Positions 9,565 to 18,631 of a stretch of DNA of 64,000 nucleotides are shown piece after piece; the stretch's first letter is position 1; every line of letters begins with the position of its first letter. The DNA is from Devosia sp. (GTDB lineage: Bacteria; Pseudomonadota; Alphaproteobacteria; Rhizobiales; Devosiaceae): the NCBI RefSeq assembly GCF_030689745.1, contig NZ_JAUYGL010000113.1:23657-87656 (forward strand). Reading direction: 5' to 3'. The notes under the pieces are model-generated. The model was not told the DNA's origin. It worked only from the letters and a program-made list of their open reading frames with translations, and made no database searches. The position numbers were made by a program, and so were the translations under genes.

Positions 9565-10608
9565 CTAATCGAGATTGAATACGCTGGTCACCGGTTGATG
9601 ATCAGAATGGGCGAAGCCAAGGTCGCGCGTGGCGACCGAAACGATGGAAACGTTGGGTGACACCAGGAACCCGTCAATGCTGGTGGTGTAGTTCTCACCG
9701 GCCACATAGGGTTTGTAGAGGGTGCGAACGCTGGGCGTTGCGGCATCTGAAGCGATTGTCCACCCAGCCGGCAGCGTGTCGCGCGGAAATGGGTGGATCC
9801 AGAACAGGTATTTTTCCGCGGTCGTGCTTGGCCAGGCTGGATCGGAAAGAACCATGTTCCAGTCGCCGCCGATAACGACATGGTTACCCTTGGCGAATTC
9901 GGCCTGGGCGAATGCCAGGACGGCGCTGATCTGGGCCTGCCTGGTGGTGCCCCCATCGTCAAACGCCGACAGGTGAATATTGCCGACGACCAACTGGCCG
10001 GGGCGCTCCGCCAGGGCGAAACGCGCCACCTGAATGGCATAGCGCCGTTTCAGGAATCCGAGCATGGCGCCCGGTTCGGGCGGCAGGGGCACTGTTTCAA
10101 CGCTGAGTGGATTGTAGCGCGCCACCAACATGGTGCCGTGATCGAGCGCCAGCGGAAAAGGGATAAATCGGGTCGCGACGTCTGGCCGGTAAAAGACCTG
10201 CCAATCGGAGAACTGCGCGCTTACCTGGTCGCGAACGGGCGCCCAGTAGCTGAGCGGGCTCTTGCTGGAGACTTCCTGAAACAGCCGGATTTGAGCCTTG
10301 TCGTCCTTGATGGTCTGGACAATGCCTGCCAGGTTCTCATCCACCACGGACCGCGAGGGCGGCAGCAGCGCCTGGCCGCCATCAGCGATGAAATTGGATC
10401 CGGCGCCCAGTCCGGCATAACCGAGGTTCCATGTACTCAGCGTGATCTGGTTGCCAATGGCTGAAGGCAGGGTCGTCCGCGCAGTCGGGGTTGTCACATC
10501 TGCGACAGGCTGCAAGTTGGAATTGATCACGTAGGCTCCGACCAAATAAAACGCCACGATGGCTGTCGCGGCCACGAAGGCAGTACGAATGGGTCTTTTC
10601 AAGGTCAC
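9565..10608 (-). CDS. Membrane-anchored endonuclease/exonuclease/phosphatase (EEP) family protein
   Basis: The 347-residue protein has one N-terminal hydrophobic helix (about residues 10-28) followed by an EEP domain, probably exposed to the periplasm. Catalytic motifs are recognisable: STWNLGYAG, LFQEVSS (metal-binding Glu), NIHLSAFDDG, VIGGDWNMV and the C-terminal HSDHQPV. EEP enzymes cleave phosphodiesters or phosphomonoesters in nucleic acids, sphingomyelin or phosphoinositides. The anchored form makes a DNA-repair role unlikely and a lipid or extracellular nucleic-acid substrate more plausible. Its start overlaps the stop of the upstream membrane protein by 4 bases. Confidence 0.8.
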   Translation of the reverse strand: MTLKRPIRTAFVAATAIVAFYLVGAYVINSNLQPVADVTTPTARTTLPSAIGNQITLSTWNLGYAGLGAGSNFIADGGQALLPPSRSVVDENLAGIVQTIKDDKAQIRLFQEVSSKSPLSYWAPVRDQVSAQFSDWQVFYRPDVATRFIPFPLALDHGTMLVARYNPLSVETVPLPPEPGAMLGFLKRRYAIQVARFALAERPGQLVVGNIHLSAFDDGGTTRQAQISAVLAFAQAEFAKGNHVVIGGDWNMVLSDPAWPSTTAEKYLFWIHPFPRDTLPAGWTIASDAATPSVRTLYKPYVAGENYTTSIDGFLVSPNVSIVSVATRDLGFAHSDHQPVTSVFNLD

Positions 10609-11672
10609 TTGCTTGCCAGGTTGGACTTTTGATGCTGGCCACCCTTGTGGGACAACAGGCTCTGCAGGAAATAGCCGGCAACAGGGGTCACAAGGATCAG
10701 CCCCCCACGGCCAGTCGTCAGGGCAACCAGAAACCCGAATATGCCGCGCTGTCTGGACAGTTCCGCTATCAGCTCATGATAGCGCTGTGTGACGCTCCAT
10801 GGCCCGTCGTTCATGCGCGCCTCATAAAGCGCCAGCTGGCTCAGCAATTTGTCGACGAAGCCGATATGGAGCGTGAAGAATATCGTGCAGCCATAGATCA
10901 GGCTCAATGCCACCAGAATCGCGACGATAATCCTGAGGACATGCAGTGCTTCTTCGGCGAACACCTGGCGGATGCTCGTGCCATAGACAATGGAATAGGC
11001 CAGCATGACGCATAGCAACAGCATCAGCAGGCTGTTGACCTGATCGAGAATGTAGCCCTCCGCTACCCGCTGGGTGCCGAACAGGACTTCAAACCTGGTC
11101 TGCAGGGTTTCACCGGCGACGTCTCCCATGCCCCCCAATTCCCGCAGGATCGCGTCGACCTTCAAGTTGACAAGCTGGAAGCGGTCAAAGTCGATGAAAA
11201 TCTGATGGATGGTAATGGCAAAAATGGCGATGATCAGCAGCGAAATCGCCGCCCCATAGCCGATGTAAAAGCGGTAGCCCAGGGCAAACAGGCGAAGGTT
11301 GTGCTCGGTCTTCTTGATCCCGGGCCGGAAGCTGGCGCGCCGCACCTTTCGAACCGCAACGACGCTATACACGGCAACACCGACCACCACGATCAAGGCG
11401 ACGACTGCCGCGTACAGCCAATTCAGACCAATCAGGTCGAGCAGATTGGCGTCAGGCGTCAGCACCAGAAGTATCAGCAGAATTGCCGCAATCAGCCCGA
11501 GATTGGCCAACTCGCCGACTTCGCCGCTGCTCAGGCTGGGGAGTGTCGGCAGCGTGGTGGCAAACTGTTTCGGCCACACCGGTGCGCCAAAACCGTAGGC
11601 CAGCTTGAAGCACAGCACCCCGAACAGACACAGGGCCGCGATTATGGCCAGATCATATCCAAAATTGGCCAA
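10605..11672 (-). CDS. Multi-pass membrane protein of unknown function
   Basis: This 355-residue protein has about seven hydrophobic segments. The first is at residues 5-27; two others are at about 58-78 and 85-107. A basic cytoplasmic stretch follows (VRKVRRASFRPGIKK), then further helices in the middle, and a final one in the C-terminal LILVTPVAGYFLQ region. A central soluble loop (about 165-215, containing LRELGGMGDVAGETLQTRFE) has no motif I know. It is translated just before, and overlapping with, the anchored EEP hydrolase, so the two products probably act together. I do not recognise the family. Confidence 0.7.
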   Translation of the reverse strand: MANFGYDLAIIAALCLFGVLCFKLAYGFGAPVWPKQFATTLPTLPSLSSGEVGELANLGLIAAILLILLVLTPDANLLDLIGLNWLYAAVVALIVVVGVAVYSVVAVRKVRRASFRPGIKKTEHNLRLFALGYRFYIGYGAAISLLIIAIFAITIHQIFIDFDRFQLVNLKVDAILRELGGMGDVAGETLQTRFEVLFGTQRVAEGYILDQVNSLLMLLLCVMLAYSIVYGTSIRQVFAEEALHVLRIIVAILVALSLIYGCTIFFTLHIGFVDKLLSQLALYEARMNDGPWSVTQRYHELIAELSRQRGIFGFLVALTTGRGGLILVTPVAGYFLQSLLSHKGGQHQKSNLASK

Positions 11673-11732
11673 GCTCGTCCCCCCATGCTCAGGGTGTCAG
11701 TTCACCCAGATTTGCCTCTGCACACAAGGCCC

Positions 11733-13319
11733 CTAGTGCCGGAAGTGGCGCATCCCGGTCATCACCATGGCGATGCCGGCCGCGTCGGCGGCGGCAATCA
11801 CCTCGTCATCGCGCATCGAACCGCCCGGCTGGATCACGGCAGTGGCGCCGGCGGCGACCAGAGCTTCGAGCCCGTCGGCAAACGGGAAAAAGGCATCCGA
11901 GGCGGCGACGGAACCGGCCGTCAGGGCGCCTTCGATTCCAGCGGCCCTGGCGGCGTCGATGGACTTGCGGTGGGCGGTGAGGGCGGAATCGACCCTGGAC
12001 ATCTGGCCGGCGCCGATGCCGACGGTCGCACCGGCTTTGACATAGACGATGGCATTGGACTTGACGTGCTTGGCAACCTTGGCGGCGAGGCGCAGATCGG
12101 CCATTTCGGCTGCGGTCGGGGCCCGCTTGGTCACGATCTTGAGGTCGCAATCGTCGACATTGCGATTGTCGCGCGATTGCACCAGCAACCCGCCCGCAAC
12201 CGATTTCACGGTAAGGCCATCGGCCTTGGCATCGGCCAGACCGCCGGTGAGCAGCAGGCGCAGGTTTTTCTTGGCAGCGATGATGTCCTGCGCCTCCTGG
12301 GTGGCGGACGGCGCTACGATCACCTCGGTGAAGACCTTGACGATTTCGGTGGCGGTGGCAGCGTCGATCTCGCGGTTGGTGGCCACAATGCCGCCAAAGG
12401 CCGAAACCGGATCGGTGCGCAGCGCCTTGGTGTAGGCGCTCAACAAATCGCTGGCGACAGCGACGCCGCAGGGATTGGCATGCTTGATAATGGCGACGGC
12501 CGCTACCTCAGCAGCATCGAACTCGCTGACCAGTTCAAAGGCGGCATCGGTGTCGTTGATATTGTTGTAGCTCAGGGTCTTGCCCTGCAGCTGGGTGGCG
12601 GTGGCGACGCCGGGACGGTCTTCGCCATTGGCGTAAAAGCCGGCCCATTGATGGGGGTTTTCGCCATAGCGCATGACTTCGCGCAGTGTGCCCGCGAAGC
12701 TGCGATAGGGAATCTCGGGATAGTCGATGGCTTTGGCAAACCAGGTCGAGATGGCGCTGTCATAGGCTGCCGTGCGGGCATAGGCCTTGGCCGCGAGCCG
12801 CTGGCGCATGGCGAAGGGGACGCCACCGGTTTCGGTGATGGCGGAAAGAATGGCGGGATAATCGGCCGGATCCACCACGACGGTGACAAAGGCATGGTTC
12901 TTGGCCGCCGAGCGGACCATGGCCGGGCCACCAATATCGATGTTCTCAATGATGTCATCGTAACCGGCGCCCGAGGCGACGGTCTTTTCGAAGGGATAGA
13001 GATTGACCGCCACCAGATCGATGGCGTCGATGCCATGCTCGGCCATGGAGGCGACGTGGTCGGGCTTGCCGCGCACCGCGAGCAGACCGCCATGCACTTT
13101 GGGGTGCAGGGTCTTGACCCGGCCATCCATCATTTCGGGGAAGCCGGTGAGGTCGGCGATTTCGCGCACCGGCAGGCCGGCGTCCTTGATCAATTTGTGG
13201 GTACCGCCGGTGGAGACCAGCTCGACGCCCGCCGCGCTCAACCCGCGGGCAAAATCGGCCATGCCGGATTTGTCAAATACCGAAAGCAGTGCCCGACCGA
13301 CCTTGACCGTCTTGCCCAT
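11733..13319 (-). CDS. purH: Bifunctional AICAR transformylase / IMP cyclohydrolase
   Basis: PurH catalyses the last two steps of de novo IMP synthesis. Residues 1-150 are the MGS-like IMP cyclohydrolase domain, with [27 protein letters not shown] and [11 protein letters not shown]. Residues 150-528 are the transformylase domain, with [24 protein letters not shown], the active-site KHANPCGVA, and the C-terminal [12 protein letters not shown] block. The length (528) is typical. It follows the heparinase-like gene on the same strand with a 68-base gap. Confidence 0.98.
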   Translation of the reverse strand: MGKTVKVGRALLSVFDKSGMADFARGLSAAGVELVSTGGTHKLIKDAGLPVREIADLTGFPEMMDGRVKTLHPKVHGGLLAVRGKPDHVASMAEHGIDAIDLVAVNLYPFEKTVASGAGYDDIIENIDIGGPAMVRSAAKNHAFVTVVVDPADYPAILSAITETGGVPFAMRQRLAAKAYARTAAYDSAISTWFAKAIDYPEIPYRSFAGTLREVMRYGENPHQWAGFYANGEDRPGVATATQLQGKTLSYNNINDTDAAFELVSEFDAAEVAAVAIIKHANPCGVAVASDLLSAYTKALRTDPVSAFGGIVATNREIDAATATEIVKVFTEVIVAPSATQEAQDIIAAKKNLRLLLTGGLADAKADGLTVKSVAGGLLVQSRDNRNVDDCDLKIVTKRAPTAAEMADLRLAAKVAKHVKSNAIVYVKAGATVGIGAGQMSRVDSALTAHRKSIDAARAAGIEGALTAGSVAASDAFFPFADGLEALVAAGATAVIQPGGSMRDDEVIAAADAAGIAMVMTGMRHFRH

Positions 13320-13387
13320 GAGGTGTGTGCCCTAATTGTGATGAATTTGCGCGCTCGCTAGCACGAAGCGGGACGAACGCCAACCGG

Positions 13388-15043
13388 CTATTGCTGTTCG
13401 AGCGTGAAGATCCAGGCGATCTCGTTGCCCGCAACCACATTGGTTTCGAGCACCAATTGCCGGGTCTTGTGCAGGCCGACATAGGCCGATTGGCGGACGC
13501 TTTCTTCCTCGCGGCAGGTCGCACCTTCCCAGAGAAAGTTCCAGACCGCGCCATTGGGCAGCACCAGGCGGACCATGCCTTCGGCATGATGGCGCTGCAG
13601 CTGCACGCCAGGCGCCAGGTGGAACCGCACTGCCAGCAGGCCCGAGGTCTTGCCGTGGCCGATCATCCGGTCCTGACCGACCAGCGTGGTGCCGCCCGAA
13701 AGCAGGGTGATGCGACGCTCAAGATCAATACCGAACCGCTTGGCGTAGCCGGGACTGGTCAGGGTCAGCAATTGGTCGGCCGGCGTCAGGGCCATAATGG
13801 TGGGCGGCAGGCTGGCGGCGTCTTCGGCATCGATTGTGGGGGCAGAGTGCGCGACGCCCTGCTGGAACAGGGCCTTGCTGGCGGCCAGATCGGCGGGTGC
13901 GGGTCCGCAGCTGCCCAGGATCAACTCGCTGCCATGGGAGAATTCAAAGGCCAGGGTGCTGGCATGGGCATTGCGGGCAAATTCGGGTGGCGGCCGCCGT
14001 CCGGAATCGGCGATCACGACGGCATCGCCGGCGCGCAGAATGCCATAGCCACCGAGCAGCTTGGAGCGCCGTTGATGACCGGGGGTATTGGCCTGGATGG
14101 CGATCAGCACGTCATGGGGCAAGTGGCCGCCGCCGTTGAAATAGGCCGGCTCACCGCTCGACAGCGTCAGCGCATCCAGACTGTCGTGCATGCGTTCAAT
14201 CTGTGCCACCAGTTCATTGGAGGCTTCGGTCTTGAGGTGGGCGGCAATGCGGCGAATACTGACCAGTTCCACCAGCAGCTGCAATTGCAGCTTGGGATTG
14301 CGTGAGCGATGCAGGCCATCGGTATCGAGCTGGCTGGCCAGAATGCGGTTCAGGCGTTCGACCCGAAGCGCAATATCGGTCTTGTCGCCCAGTTCACAAT
14401 ATTCGGCGCCGAGCAGGGCAATGGCGGCAAACAGGGCATCGGTGGGATCTGCGGCCAGCAGCCCGCGCACACGCAGGCTCTGGATCTGGGTCCCCAGCAC
14501 GCGCTGGATGGTCTTGGCCTGTTCGGGGGTAGCGCCGTCGAGCAGCAGGGGCAGATGGCGCAACCAGTTGAGCACGCGCTGGGCCGTCAGCCCGGGTGCC
14601 CAGGTGGCGCGTGCAAAGCGGCCTTCCCGGCCGATCCAGTCCAGCACCAGCGTGCGGGCGAAATAGCGTTCGCCGGGGTCGCGAATATCGCGAAAATGGC
14701 GCAACCAGGAGAAGCCGTGCAGGTTGAACCACCAATCGGCGTGGTCAACGTCGAGGCCGAAGGGCGAGGCACCGTGGGTTTCCATCAGCTTGCTGGCCAG
14801 CACGTAGCGACCGGCCATCATGTCGCGCACGGCTTCGCGGTCAGCGGGACGGAATTCATGCAATTCACCAGCAAAGGCGTCATCGGCCAGGCCGCGCCAG
14901 GTCCAGCGCAGAATGGGCAGGGTCACTATCGTATCGGCCAGCCCGCAGGCGAAGCGCCGCGCGGCGAAACCAAGCCGAGACGCCATTGTGTTACCAGCGT
15001 CCGCCGCGGCCAAGACCTGCGTCGTTGTTTGTCTGCCCGTCAA
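13388..15043 (-). CDS. Heparinase II/III family protein
   Basis: The 551-residue protein has the two-part layout of the heparinase II/III superfamily: a helical alpha/alpha-toroid domain (about residues 60-300, including LHGFSWLRHFRDI and TWAPGLTAQRVLNWLRHL), then a beta-sandwich Hepar_II_III domain (about 330-550, including DSGRRPPPEFARNAHASTL and FEFSHGSELI). Known family members are polysaccharide lyases. I see no convincing signal peptide, which is odd for a lyase and suggests a cytoplasmic or non-enzymatic role. Its position between rsmB and purH is, as I remember, common in Rhizobiales, so it is probably a housekeeping gene rather than a catabolic one. Confidence 0.8.
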   Translation of the reverse strand: MTGRQTTTQVLAAADAGNTMASRLGFAARRFACGLADTIVTLPILRWTWRGLADDAFAGELHEFRPADREAVRDMMAGRYVLASKLMETHGASPFGLDVDHADWWFNLHGFSWLRHFRDIRDPGERYFARTLVLDWIGREGRFARATWAPGLTAQRVLNWLRHLPLLLDGATPEQAKTIQRVLGTQIQSLRVRGLLAADPTDALFAAIALLGAEYCELGDKTDIALRVERLNRILASQLDTDGLHRSRNPKLQLQLLVELVSIRRIAAHLKTEASNELVAQIERMHDSLDALTLSSGEPAYFNGGGHLPHDVLIAIQANTPGHQRRSKLLGGYGILRAGDAVVIADSGRRPPPEFARNAHASTLAFEFSHGSELILGSCGPAPADLAASKALFQQGVAHSAPTIDAEDAASLPPTIMALTPADQLLTLTSPGYAKRFGIDLERRITLLSGGTTLVGQDRMIGHGKTSGLLAVRFHLAPGVQLQRHHAEGMVRLVLPNGAVWNFLWEGATCREEESVRQSAYVGLHKTRQLVLETNVVAGNEIAWIFTLEQQ

Positions 15044-15087
15044 TAACCAGTTCCTAGTTTGGCGCCTTCCCCCTCAGCGCCCGTCGA

Positions 15088-16395
15088 TCACCCTATCTCA
15101 CTACGGCGAAAGCGTGCCACGAAGAAGCCGTCCATACCGCCGGATCGTCCACCGGGCATCATGCCGGGATGGGTCCGCACCAATCCCCGAGGCGATACGG
15201 CGGACTCCAGTCCGGGCAATTCTTCGCTGGTCACGGGCCAAAGCTCAAGACCGGGCAGGGATTGGAGTGCCCAATCGACCTGCTCCTCGCCCTCGGCTGG
15301 TTCAAGTGAACAGACGCAATAGATAAGAACCCCGCCCTGATCCAGGCAACGTGCTGCGTTGGTCAGCAGGGACCGCTGCAGCCGCACGCGCCCGGCCACG
15401 TCGCCCACCGAGCGATGCCAGATCACCTCAGGATGGCGGCGGAAGGTGCCGGTCGCCGAGCAGGGGGCGTCGAGCAGGACGCCCTTGAACGGCGTCTCAG
15501 GCGTGAAATTACCCGCGTCGGCGACGATGGTTTCGGCGGCATAGTGCAGGCGCTCAAGATTCTCCTTGAGGCGCTCCATGCGTTTGGCGTCGGCATCAAG
15601 GGCGGTCACGGCATAGCCGGCCTTGACCAGTTGGGCGGTCTTGCCGCCAGGGGCAGCGCAGAGGTCCAGTACGCGCGCACCGGGTTCCAGGCCCAGCAGC
15701 CGTGCGGGAATGGAGGACGCAGCGTCCTGCACCCACCAGCGACCCTCGGCAAAGCCGGGCAGGGCCTCAACCGGGCGGTCGCGCTGCTCAATCCGCACGG
15801 TATCGGCCATCACGGGCTCGGCGCCCAAGGCATCGATCAGCTCGGGATCATTGTCCTTGAGTGTCAGATCGAGGGCGGCGCCGGCCAGAAGGGCGTCGGA
15901 AAAGCCATCAATGGCCTCTTCGCCATAGGCTTCGAGCCAGGTGTCCCCGAAAGTATCGGGAATCAGCAGATCGTCGCTGAGCATGCCGAACTTGGCCGAA
16001 TTGGCCTGGGCATTGCGCAGCACGGCGTTCATCAGGCCGGACAAATGGCGGGCCTTGGGGTCGCGCTTGGTGGCCTCCACGGCCAGAAACAGCGCGCTGT
16101 GCGCGCCCAGATCGGGCAGAAAGACCAATTGCGCCAGGCTCAGGCGCAGCACAGCTTCAAAGGTGCCGGATTTGCCCGGCATGCCCTTGTCGAGCAGGGC
16201 ATGAATCATGAAATTGAGCTGACCCTGCCGGCGCAGGGCGGTGGTGATCAGGCGATTGGCCAGCGCGCGATCACGTCCGTCGACGAGGTCGGTGGCCCCG
16301 AGCGGCACGAAATTGTCGCCCGCCAGCACGGATTTCAGCCGCTGGGCGGCAACGAGGCGGAGCTTGAGCCCAGCCGGTTCAGGTTTGTACGCCAC
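15088..16395 (-). CDS. rsmB: 16S rRNA (cytosine-C5-)-methyltransferase RsmB family
   Basis: This 435-residue protein has an N-terminal NusB-like RNA-binding domain (about residues 10-140) and a C-terminal Rossmann m5C methyltransferase domain. The AdoMet site is LDLCAAPGGKTAQLV. LDAPCSATGTFRRHPEV carries one conserved cysteine and YCVCSLEPAEGEEQV the catalytic one. RsmB modifies C967 of 16S rRNA (E. coli numbering). Only 8 bases separate its start from the htpX stop, so the two are probably one transcript. Confidence 0.93.
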   Translation of the reverse strand: MAYKPEPAGLKLRLVAAQRLKSVLAGDNFVPLGATDLVDGRDRALANRLITTALRRQGQLNFMIHALLDKGMPGKSGTFEAVLRLSLAQLVFLPDLGAHSALFLAVEATKRDPKARHLSGLMNAVLRNAQANSAKFGMLSDDLLIPDTFGDTWLEAYGEEAIDGFSDALLAGAALDLTLKDNDPELIDALGAEPVMADTVRIEQRDRPVEALPGFAEGRWWVQDAASSIPARLLGLEPGARVLDLCAAPGGKTAQLVKAGYAVTALDADAKRMERLKENLERLHYAAETIVADAGNFTPETPFKGVLLDAPCSATGTFRRHPEVIWHRSVGDVAGRVRLQRSLLTNAARCLDQGGVLIYCVCSLEPAEGEEQVDWALQSLPGLELWPVTSEELPGLESAVSPRGLVRTHPGMMPGGRSGGMDGFFVARFRRSEIG

Positions 16396-16403
16396 GCTTA
16401 ATT

Positions 16404-17387
16404 CTATCCCCAGGGACCGGGTTGTCCGCCATCCTCGTCGGTTCGTCCGACGGTCGGCACGCGCCAGCCACCACCCGTATCGCGACCGGTGCTGGTCGGG
16501 GCAGGGCGAAGCTGAGGCCTGCGGCCCTTATCGTCCACATGGGCGGAAGCTGCAAGCTTGCGCAGCGCCTCAATGCGATTGCCGGTGTCGGGGTGGGTGG
16601 AGAACAGATTGTCCATGCGCTGCCCCGAGAGGGGATTGATGATGTACATATGCGCCATGGCCGGATTGCGCTCGGCCGCCATATTGACCCGCTGGCCGGC
16701 CAGGGCGGCGATCTTTTGCAGGGCTGAGGCCAGCGCCAGCGGATCGCTGGAAATCTCGGCGCCGATGCGGTCGGCTTCATATTCGCGGGTGCGGCTGACC
16801 GCCATTTGCACCATCATGGCCGCAACGGGGGCCAGGAACACCATCAGCAAGGCCCCGACGCCGCCCAGCGGATTGTCGCGATTATTGCCGCCGCCAAAGA
16901 ACAGGCCAAACTGGGCCAGCGCCGAAATGGCGCCGGCAAAGGTGGCCGTGATGGTCATGGTCAGGGTATCGCGGTTGCGGATATGGGCCAGTTCGTGGGC
17001 GACCACGGCGGCCACTTCGCGGGTTTCGAGATGCTTGAGCAGGCCTGCCGAGACCGCGACCACGGCGTTTTGCGGGTTCCGGCCCGTGGCGAAGGCATTG
17101 GGCTGGTCGGACTGGATCAGATAGACCGCCGGGGTGGGAATCCCCGCCTTGCGGGCGAGAATATCGACCATGTCATAGAGCTCGGGCACGCGGCTGCGCT
17201 CAATGGGCACGGCGTTCTGCATGCGCAGCACCAGCTTGTCGGCGTTCCAGTAGCTAAACAGATTGGTCGCCAGGGCAAAGACCAGAGCGATCATCATGCC
17301 GCCGCTGCCGCCGATAAAATAGCCGACCACCATGAACAGGGCTGTCAGGCCCGCCAGTAGGACGAAAGTGCGCAGCGTATTGAACAT
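16404..17387 (-). CDS. htpX: Membrane zinc metalloprotease HtpX
   Basis: HtpX is an inner-membrane M48 protease that degrades misfolded membrane proteins. The zinc site HExxH is in [18 protein letters not shown], with the third ligand region [14 protein letters not shown]. Helices lie at about residues 5-50 and 145-195. The start giving [14 protein letters not shown] is the family norm; the open frame runs 51 codons upstream without conservation. Beyond the catalytic domain, the C-terminal 40 residues are a Gly/Arg/Pro-rich tail. It is first in a run with rsmB and is divergent from the SDH assembly gene. Confidence 0.95.
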   Translation of the reverse strand: MFNTLRTFVLLAGLTALFMVVGYFIGGSGGMMIALVFALATNLFSYWNADKLVLRMQNAVPIERSRVPELYDMVDILARKAGIPTPAVYLIQSDQPNAFATGRNPQNAVVAVSAGLLKHLETREVAAVVAHELAHIRNRDTLTMTITATFAGAISALAQFGLFFGGGNNRDNPLGGVGALLMVFLAPVAAMMVQMAVSRTREYEADRIGAEISSDPLALASALQKIAALAGQRVNMAAERNPAMAHMYIINPLSGQRMDNLFSTHPDTGNRIEALRKLAASAHVDDKGRRPQLRPAPTSTGRDTGGGWRVPTVGRTDEDGGQPGPWG

Positions 17388-17475
17388 CAGCAGCTCTTGG
17401 GTTCGAGGTCTTGCGCATCTATGTTGGGTCGGACTGGCTCGGCTGCAAGCGGCATGAGCAAAACGCAGGATGGAT

Positions 17476-17685
17476 ATGACCATGAGCGATGACAAATTTG
17501 TGGCAGAAGCGCCACGACCCCCCTTGAGCCCCGCGGCCAAGCGCGCCCTGGCAGAGGCAGATGCCCGCCGTCAGGCCATCGACGCCAGGAACGTCGCGAC
17601 GCAAGACGAGCAGGGTGGACGGGGTGGTCTTGAACCGGGGCGCTATGGCGACTGGGAAATCAAGGGGCTGACCAGCGACTTCTAG
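17476..17685 (+). CDS. DUF1674 / SDHAF4-like succinate dehydrogenase assembly factor
   Basis: This protein of about 69 residues ends in the diagnostic DUF1674 motif, with the block [18 protein letters not shown] followed by SDF at the C-terminus. Its mitochondrial homologue SDHAF4 binds flavinylated SdhA and helps assemble complex II. The N-terminal half ([21 protein letters not shown]) is helical and basic, as in homologues. Three in-frame ATGs lie between 17470 and 17482; I chose 17476 because AGGA sits 5-6 bases upstream. The sdh genes are not in the window. Confidence 0.85.
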   Translation: MTMSDDKFVAEAPRPPLSPAAKRALAEADARRQAIDARNVATQDEQGGRGGLEPGRYGDWEIKGLTSDF

Positions 17686-17692
17686 CCAAAGC

Positions 17693-17851
17693 TCAGTTCT
17701 GGCGCGAATTGCCGATCAGGTCGTGGATATTGTAGCCAGCGGCCGACACCACCATGGTCGCGGCGACCACGACAATGGCCGCGATCAGGCCATACTCCAC
17801 CGGGGTGATACCGGTCTCATCGCGGGCAAATTTCTGGATCACGCTCAACAT
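17693..17851 (-). CDS. Orphan Flp-type pilin
   Basis: This 52-residue gene encodes a type IVb (Flp/Tad) prepilin. The short leader MLSVIQKFARDETG is followed by ITPVEYGLIAAIVVVAATMV. Cleavage is expected after the glycine, and the Glu-Tyr pair and hydrophobic helix are the family hallmarks. The tail NIHDLIGNSRQN is short, as usual. No tad/cpa assembly genes or prepilin peptidase are in the window, so it would need machinery encoded elsewhere. It lies between the SDHAF4-like gene (convergent, 7-base gap) and ccmG. Confidence 0.85.
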   Translation of the reverse strand: MLSVIQKFARDETGITPVEYGLIAAIVVVAATMVVSAAGYNIHDLIGNSRQN

Positions 17852-17924
17852 GGTACGCTTTCAACACAACAACTATGCCGACAGTGTGGCATTGGCTGGC
17901 TGAACCCAGGCTGAACGGGGTTGT

Positions 17925-18461
17925 TCAGTCGCCGGCCTTGGCGATGGCGGGGAGCAGCTCGGTCTCGAAAGTCTCGGGCGTGAGCGGACCGACATGCTTG
18001 AAAGTGATGATGCCATCGGCATCGACCACGAATGTCTCGGGCACCCCGTAAACACCCCAGTCAATCGAAACGCGCCGATCGCGATCGGCGCCAACGGCGT
18101 CGTACGGGTTGCCCAGCTCGGCCAGGAAGGCGCGGGCATTTTCGGGGGCGTCGTTCTGGTTGATACCGAGCAGGCGCACCTCGGCAACATCCCTCAGGGT
18201 CATCAGCAAGGGGTGTTCGTCACGGCAGGGAATGCACCAGCTGGCAAAGACATTGACCACGCTGACCTGACCCTTGAGCGTATCGGTGTCAAAGCCGGGC
18301 ACGCCCAGCTCGGGCACGGCGGCCAGAGCGAAACTGGGGGCGGGCTTGTCGATCAGCACGGACCGGACGAGTCCAGGATCGCGATTGATCGAGAAGGCAA
18401 AGACCGAGACCAGCGCGATCAGCGCCAGTAGCGGCAGGCCAAACAACACATAGCGCATCAT
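17925..18461 (-). CDS. ccmG: Periplasmic thioredoxin CcmG/DsbE
   Basis: CcmG is a membrane-anchored thioredoxin that reduces the heme-binding CxxCH cysteines of apocytochrome c. The 178-residue protein has an N-terminal anchor (residues 4-25), the redox motif WCIPC in VNVFASWCIPCRDEHP, and the family signature YGVPETFVVDADG, which includes the cis-Pro loop. Its ATG overlaps the ccmD stop by 4 bases. It is the last gene of the ccmABCDG operon; ccmE, ccmF and ccmH are not in the window. Confidence 0.95.
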   Translation of the reverse strand: MMRYVLFGLPLLALIALVSVFAFSINRDPGLVRSVLIDKPAPSFALAAVPELGVPGFDTDTLKGQVSVVNVFASWCIPCRDEHPLLMTLRDVAEVRLLGINQNDAPENARAFLAELGNPYDAVGADRDRRVSIDWGVYGVPETFVVDADGIITFKHVGPLTPETFETELLPAIAKAGD

Positions 18462-18631
18462 AGGGTTGACTCCGGGGTGCGCCGGGGCGCCTTGCGGGCC
18501 TCGAGCGCAGCCAGTTTTCGGGCGGTGGCGCGGGCGTCGAGCAGCGTCCAGCCAATCAGGCCAAACACGCCAAGCGCAACGCCGAAATAGGCCCAGATGA
18601 TGAAGATGGCGTGGGGTCCGAGATCGATCAT
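18458..18631 (-). CDS. ccmD: Heme exporter protein CcmD
   Basis: This 57-residue protein has one transmembrane helix (IIWAYFGVALGVFGLIGWTL, about residues 11-30) and a basic cytoplasmic tail (LDARATARKLAALEARK). That is the usual CcmD form; CcmD is needed to release holo-CcmE from the CcmABC complex. It overlaps ccmC and ccmG by 4 bases each, which strongly supports the assignment. Confidence 0.9.
   Translation of the reverse strand: MIDLGPHAIFIIWAYFGVALGVFGLIGWTLLDARATARKLAALEARKAPRRTPESTL

Noticed and set aside
9549-9565. Palindrome GGCGCTGG-T-CCAGCGCC at the end of the EEP gene as a terminator
   Set aside because: The stem is perfect but has a single-base loop and no T-run on either strand.
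11205-13361. A 718-codon open frame on the plus strand
   Set aside because: It lies antisense to purH and the adjacent membrane protein gene, and its translation is low-complexity Gly/His/Asp-rich. Such frames are common opposite GC-rich genes with strong codon bias.
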